Shown here: positions 37,355-39,853 of the stretch, piece after piece | Layout of the letters: each line of letters opens with the position of its first letter | Numbering within the stretch: position 1 is the stretch's first letter | Source of the DNA: Bacteroidales bacterium | GTDB taxonomy: Bacteria; Bacteroidota; Bacteroidia; Bacteroidales; PXBB01 | Direction of reading: 5' to 3' | DNA: 39,853 nucleotides | Assembly (NCBI GenBank): GCA_003565735.1 | Contig: PXBB01000069.1 | Span: forward strand, 1-39,853 | Position numbers and translations under genes: made by a program | Notes under the pieces: model-generated | What the model saw: the letters and a program-made list of their open reading frames with translations, nothing else | What the model was told of the DNA's origin: nothing | The model's database searches: none

Positions 37355-38446
37355 ATGGACAAGAATAATTACTGTGTTATAATGGCAGGAGGTCTAGGTA
37401 CACGATTTTGGCCAATGAGCAAAACTGCCCACCCCAAGCAATTTATTGATGTGCTGGGAACAGGTAAAACTTTAATTCAGCATACTTACGATAGATTTGT
37501 CAATATTATTCCCAGAGATAATATTTTTATTGTTACCAATAGTATTTACGAAGACCTGGTGCAAAAACAGCTGCCCCAAATTAATGCATCTCAGATTTTG
37601 TGTGAACCTACACGTCGAAATACGGCCCCTTGTGTAGCTTATGCTTCCTATAAAATTCATGATATAAACCCCAAGGCCAATATTATTGTAGCACCATCTG
37701 ATCATATTATTCTTAATGAAAGTGAATTCACTAACATTTTGGAATCTGCTCTCGAAAGTGCCAAAAAGAATAAATGGTTGATAACCCTCGGTATTAAGCC
37801 AAGTAGGCCTGATACAGGATATGGATATATTCAGTACAATAATAATGTGAAATTCAGCAATGACCCAAGACTCAGAAAAGTCAAAACCTTTACTGAAAAA
37901 CCCAACCTTGAAATAGCTCAGACTTTTTTAAAAAGTGGTGATTTTTTGTGGAATGCAGGTATTTTTGTATGGTCGGCTGAAACTATTTTGAATGCTTTTC
38001 AAAAATACTTACCCGAAGTGAACAAGCTTTTTGTGGATGGCAACAAATATTACAACACAGACCAAGAAAAAGACTATATAAACAAAGCATACAGCACATG
38101 CAGGAGTATATCTATAGACTACGGCATAATGGAAAAAGCTGATAATGTTTACGTTTATATTTCAGATTTTGGATGGTCGGATCTGGGCACATGGGGCTCA
38201 TTGTATGAGAATAGAACAAAGGATGAAAAAGGTAATGCTGTTGTTGGGAAAAATGTGCTTTTGTACGATACCGAAAAATGTATCATTAACATGTCTGACC
38301 AAAAACTTGCTGTCATCCAGGGCTTGGAAGATTATATAGTAGTTGACTCCGGCAACATTATTCTTATTTGCAAAAAGCAAGACGAACAACAAATCAGGAC
38401 ATTTGTAAATGATGTAATGATTAGAAAAGGGGAAGAGTACGTTTAG
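37355..38446 (+). CDS. manC: Mannose-1-phosphate guanylyltransferase
   Basis: The 363-residue enzyme makes GDP-mannose from GTP and mannose 1-phosphate, the donor for mannosylation and for GDP-fucose and related sugars. Nucleotide-binding motif GGLGTRFWPMSKTAHPKQF spans 12-30; other family signatures are IVAPSDHII, KTFTEKPN, FLWNAGIFVW and FGWSDLGTWGSLYE. It is the short, single-domain form without the C-terminal phosphomannose isomerase cupin. It shares the strand with eno (80 bases apart) and ends 2 bases from the stop of tcdA on the other strand. It could feed the mannosylation-type operon at 12.8-17.1 kb, an inferred link only. Confidence 0.93.
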   Translation: MDKNNYCVIMAGGLGTRFWPMSKTAHPKQFIDVLGTGKTLIQHTYDRFVNIIPRDNIFIVTNSIYEDLVQKQLPQINASQILCEPTRRNTAPCVAYASYKIHDINPKANIIVAPSDHIILNESEFTNILESALESAKKNKWLITLGIKPSRPDTGYGYIQYNNNVKFSNDPRLRKVKTFTEKPNLEIAQTFLKSGDFLWNAGIFVWSAETILNAFQKYLPEVNKLFVDGNKYYNTDQEKDYINKAYSTCRSISIDYGIMEKADNVYVYISDFGWSDLGTWGSLYENRTKDEKGNAVVGKNVLLYDTEKCIINMSDQKLAVIQGLEDYIVVDSGNIILICKKQDEQQIRTFVNDVMIRKGEEYV

Positions 38447-38448
38447 TT

Positions 38449-39177
38449 TTATTTTTTTTCGGCAAGTAAATCATTAACAACCTCACTGGCACAGTAACCA
38501 CCAAACATAGCCGGTATAAATGATATTGTGCCAACAGTAGTTTTTTTGTTGCTTTCGTTATCAACAGCAACAATATATTTGCTATCAACAGGCTCAGTAG
38601 AGTAAACAACCTTAAGACCATCATGAATACCCAGTTTTCTGAGGCGTTTGCGTATGTTGAATGCCAGCCGGCATGTGTGCGACTTTGATATATCATCCAC
38701 CTTTATAAGCGATGGTTGGAATTTCCCCCCTGCGCCCAAAGCACTGATGATAGGGATGTTTTGAGTCATGGCATAGTATATAAGAAATACTTTGGGCGAA
38801 AGTGTATCTATTGCATCAATGATATAGTCTGGCTTTAGTTTGTTTATCAGCTGATTTGTTTTTTCATCTTTAAGGAAAAACACCTCTTTGTTAAGCTTAA
38901 TTTCGGGGTTAATATCTTTTAGCCTGTCTGCCATTACGTTGGCTTTGAGTTTGTCTGTGGTGCTTTCAAGTGCGCATAGTTGACGATTTCTGTTTGATGG
39001 TTTTATGGTATCGTGGTCAATAATGGTTATCTGACCTACGCCTGCTCTGCATATAAACTCAGCGGCCCAAGAGCCTACACCGCCTAAGCCGGCAATCATA
39101 ACATGCGTGTTTTTAAGTTTTTCGAGCCCGTAAGTTCCTGTGAGCAAAGCAGTACGTTCCAGCCAGTCAGTTGTCAT
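38449..39177 (-). CDS. tcdA: tRNA threonylcarbamoyladenosine dehydratase TcdA
   Basis: TcdA uses ATP to cyclise t6A at position 37 of ANN-decoding tRNAs to ct6A. The 242-residue protein is E1/ThiF-like: ATP-binding GLGGVGSWAAEF (30-41), NRNRQLCALESTTD with the activation Arg, DAIDTLSPK and a C-terminal PAMFGGYCASEVV. A ThiF or MoeB is less likely because the CxxC zinc pairs are missing. I start it at 39177 (MTTDWLERTALLTG), since the longer frame's extra residues lie in tatD. The first 11 bases overlap the tatD end, implying a tatD-tcdA operon. Confidence 0.9.
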   Translation of the reverse strand: MTTDWLERTALLTGTYGLEKLKNTHVMIAGLGGVGSWAAEFICRAGVGQITIIDHDTIKPSNRNRQLCALESTTDKLKANVMADRLKDINPEIKLNKEVFFLKDEKTNQLINKLKPDYIIDAIDTLSPKVFLIYYAMTQNIPIISALGAGGKFQPSLIKVDDISKSHTCRLAFNIRKRLRKLGIHDGLKVVYSTEPVDSKYIVAVDNESNKKTTVGTISFIPAMFGGYCASEVVNDLLAEKK

Positions 39178-39844
39178 TTGTATTAATGCTAAATAGAGCT
39201 GCAAAATTTGAAAAAATTTCAGCTTTTAAAACTTCCAGTGGTTCCTCTCTGGTTGTCGATGCGACTTTGTAAATTTCTTCGATAGGAATGGCTTCATTGT
39301 CCGTTTCAAAAAAAAGATGCTTTAGTGGTAGCTTTTTAAGGGTTGTTTTAAGTTGTTCCTTTCTTATAATGGCTTCGCCAAAAGACAGAAAAAATCCTGA
39401 CTTAATAAGTGCTTCAGCTTGTTGTATATTGCCGTTGAAGCCATGAATAATCCAGGGGGGAGCCGTTTGAAACTGTTTGCGTAAAGATATAAAATCATAA
39501 TATGTGCGCACCGCATGAATGATCATAGGTAATTTTTTCTTAGCTGCAATGTGCGCTTGTTGCAAAAACACCTCTTTTTGTAAGTCATAGCTGATCTGTA
39601 AAGTCTTATCTATACCGGCTTCGCCAATGGCAACGAGCTGAGGTTGACTGGTGGCTGCCTCCAGATTTTTCAAAAAATCAGGGTGTTTGTCGTTGATATG
39701 CCATGGATGCAAACCCGCTGAAATTCTGTGGTTTACGGAATTTGTGATCAAGCTGTTTGCAAATACATTAACAATGGCATATACGCCGGTGGCTTCGGTG
39801 GTATTATGCGTGTGTATGTCAACATATGGATGCATGGTTTTCAA
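39167..39844 (-). CDS. TatD family metal-dependent hydrolase
   Basis: TatD proteins are TIM-barrel metallo-hydrolases with DNase or tRNase activity on damaged or misprocessed nucleic acid. The 225 residues retain the ligands: VDIHTHN near the start, GEAGID (Glu), IIHAVR (His), IIHGFNG (His) and FFETDNEA (Asp). The protein is somewhat shorter than the usual 255-265. Two in-frame ATGs (39844 and 39835) are near the window edge; either may be the start. Its stop overlaps the tcdA start by 11 bases. Function beyond the family is not known. Confidence 0.88.
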   Translation of the reverse strand: MKTMHPYVDIHTHNTTEATGVYAIVNVFANSLITNSVNHRISAGLHPWHINDKHPDFLKNLEAATSQPQLVAIGEAGIDKTLQISYDLQKEVFLQQAHIAAKKKLPMIIHAVRTYYDFISLRKQFQTAPPWIIHGFNGNIQQAEALIKSGFFLSFGEAIIRKEQLKTTLKKLPLKHLFFETDNEAIPIEEIYKVASTTREEPLEVLKAEIFSNFAALFSINTNDN

Positions 39845-39853
39845 AAGTTAAAG

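Overview
The window is a chromosomal stretch from a member of the Bacteroidota, probably a Bacteroidales/Marinilabiliales-like anaerobe or marine bacterium; I cannot name the genus. Several things point this way. The DNA is AT-rich, and start codons follow A/T-rich leaders with almost no Shine-Dalgarno sequences. Promoters fit TTG-N19-TAnnTTTG. The ribosomal super-operon runs rpsL-rpsG-fusA-rpsJ without tuf and secY-map-infA without adk. There is an OmpA-type lipoprotein with the four-domain layout of the type IX secretion protein PorE.

Layout. (1) 1-8300: a PLP-homeostasis protein and a nitroreductase on the plus strand; a minus-strand rnc-fabF-acpP group (fatty-acid synthesis and RNA processing); a gene-free divergent spacer of about 490 bases; then a plus-strand group of an aberrant phosphoglycerate kinase, a zinc-metallopeptidase lipoprotein and a small lipoprotein. 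(2) 8358-12827: ffh (SRP), folD (one-carbon folate) and the PorE-like lipoprotein. (3) 12853-17088, minus strand: a three-gene glycosylation operon with a TMTC/GT-C-type membrane protein carrying TPRs, a DPM1/GtrB-like polyprenyl-phosphate sugar synthase and a GT4 glycosyltransferase. (4) 17394-35937: the complete str-S10-spc-alpha ribosomal protein block of 31 genes on the plus strand, opening with the best promoter in the window and closing with a rho-independent terminator. It includes two genes too short to be noticed easily (rpmD and rpmJ) and an L17 with an acidic tail of about 140 residues. (5) 35982-39844: eno and a GDP-mannose pyrophosphorylase on the plus strand, meeting a tcdA-tatD pair on the minus strand tail to tail.

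Most of the window is housekeeping. The protein block builds ribosomes, RNA polymerase alpha, SecY and Map, so ribosome production, nascent-chain targeting and N-terminal processing are encoded together, with SRP nearby. The accessory parts most worth attention are the glycosylation trio, which looks like a bacterial counterpart of the Dol-P-Man synthase plus TMTC O-mannosylation pathway with a GDP-mannose-forming enzyme in the same window; the active-site-altered PGK; the acidic L17 tail; and some structured non-coding spacers (4080-4252 and 32893-32941). I found no CRISPR array, insertion sequence, prophage, tRNA or rRNA gene.
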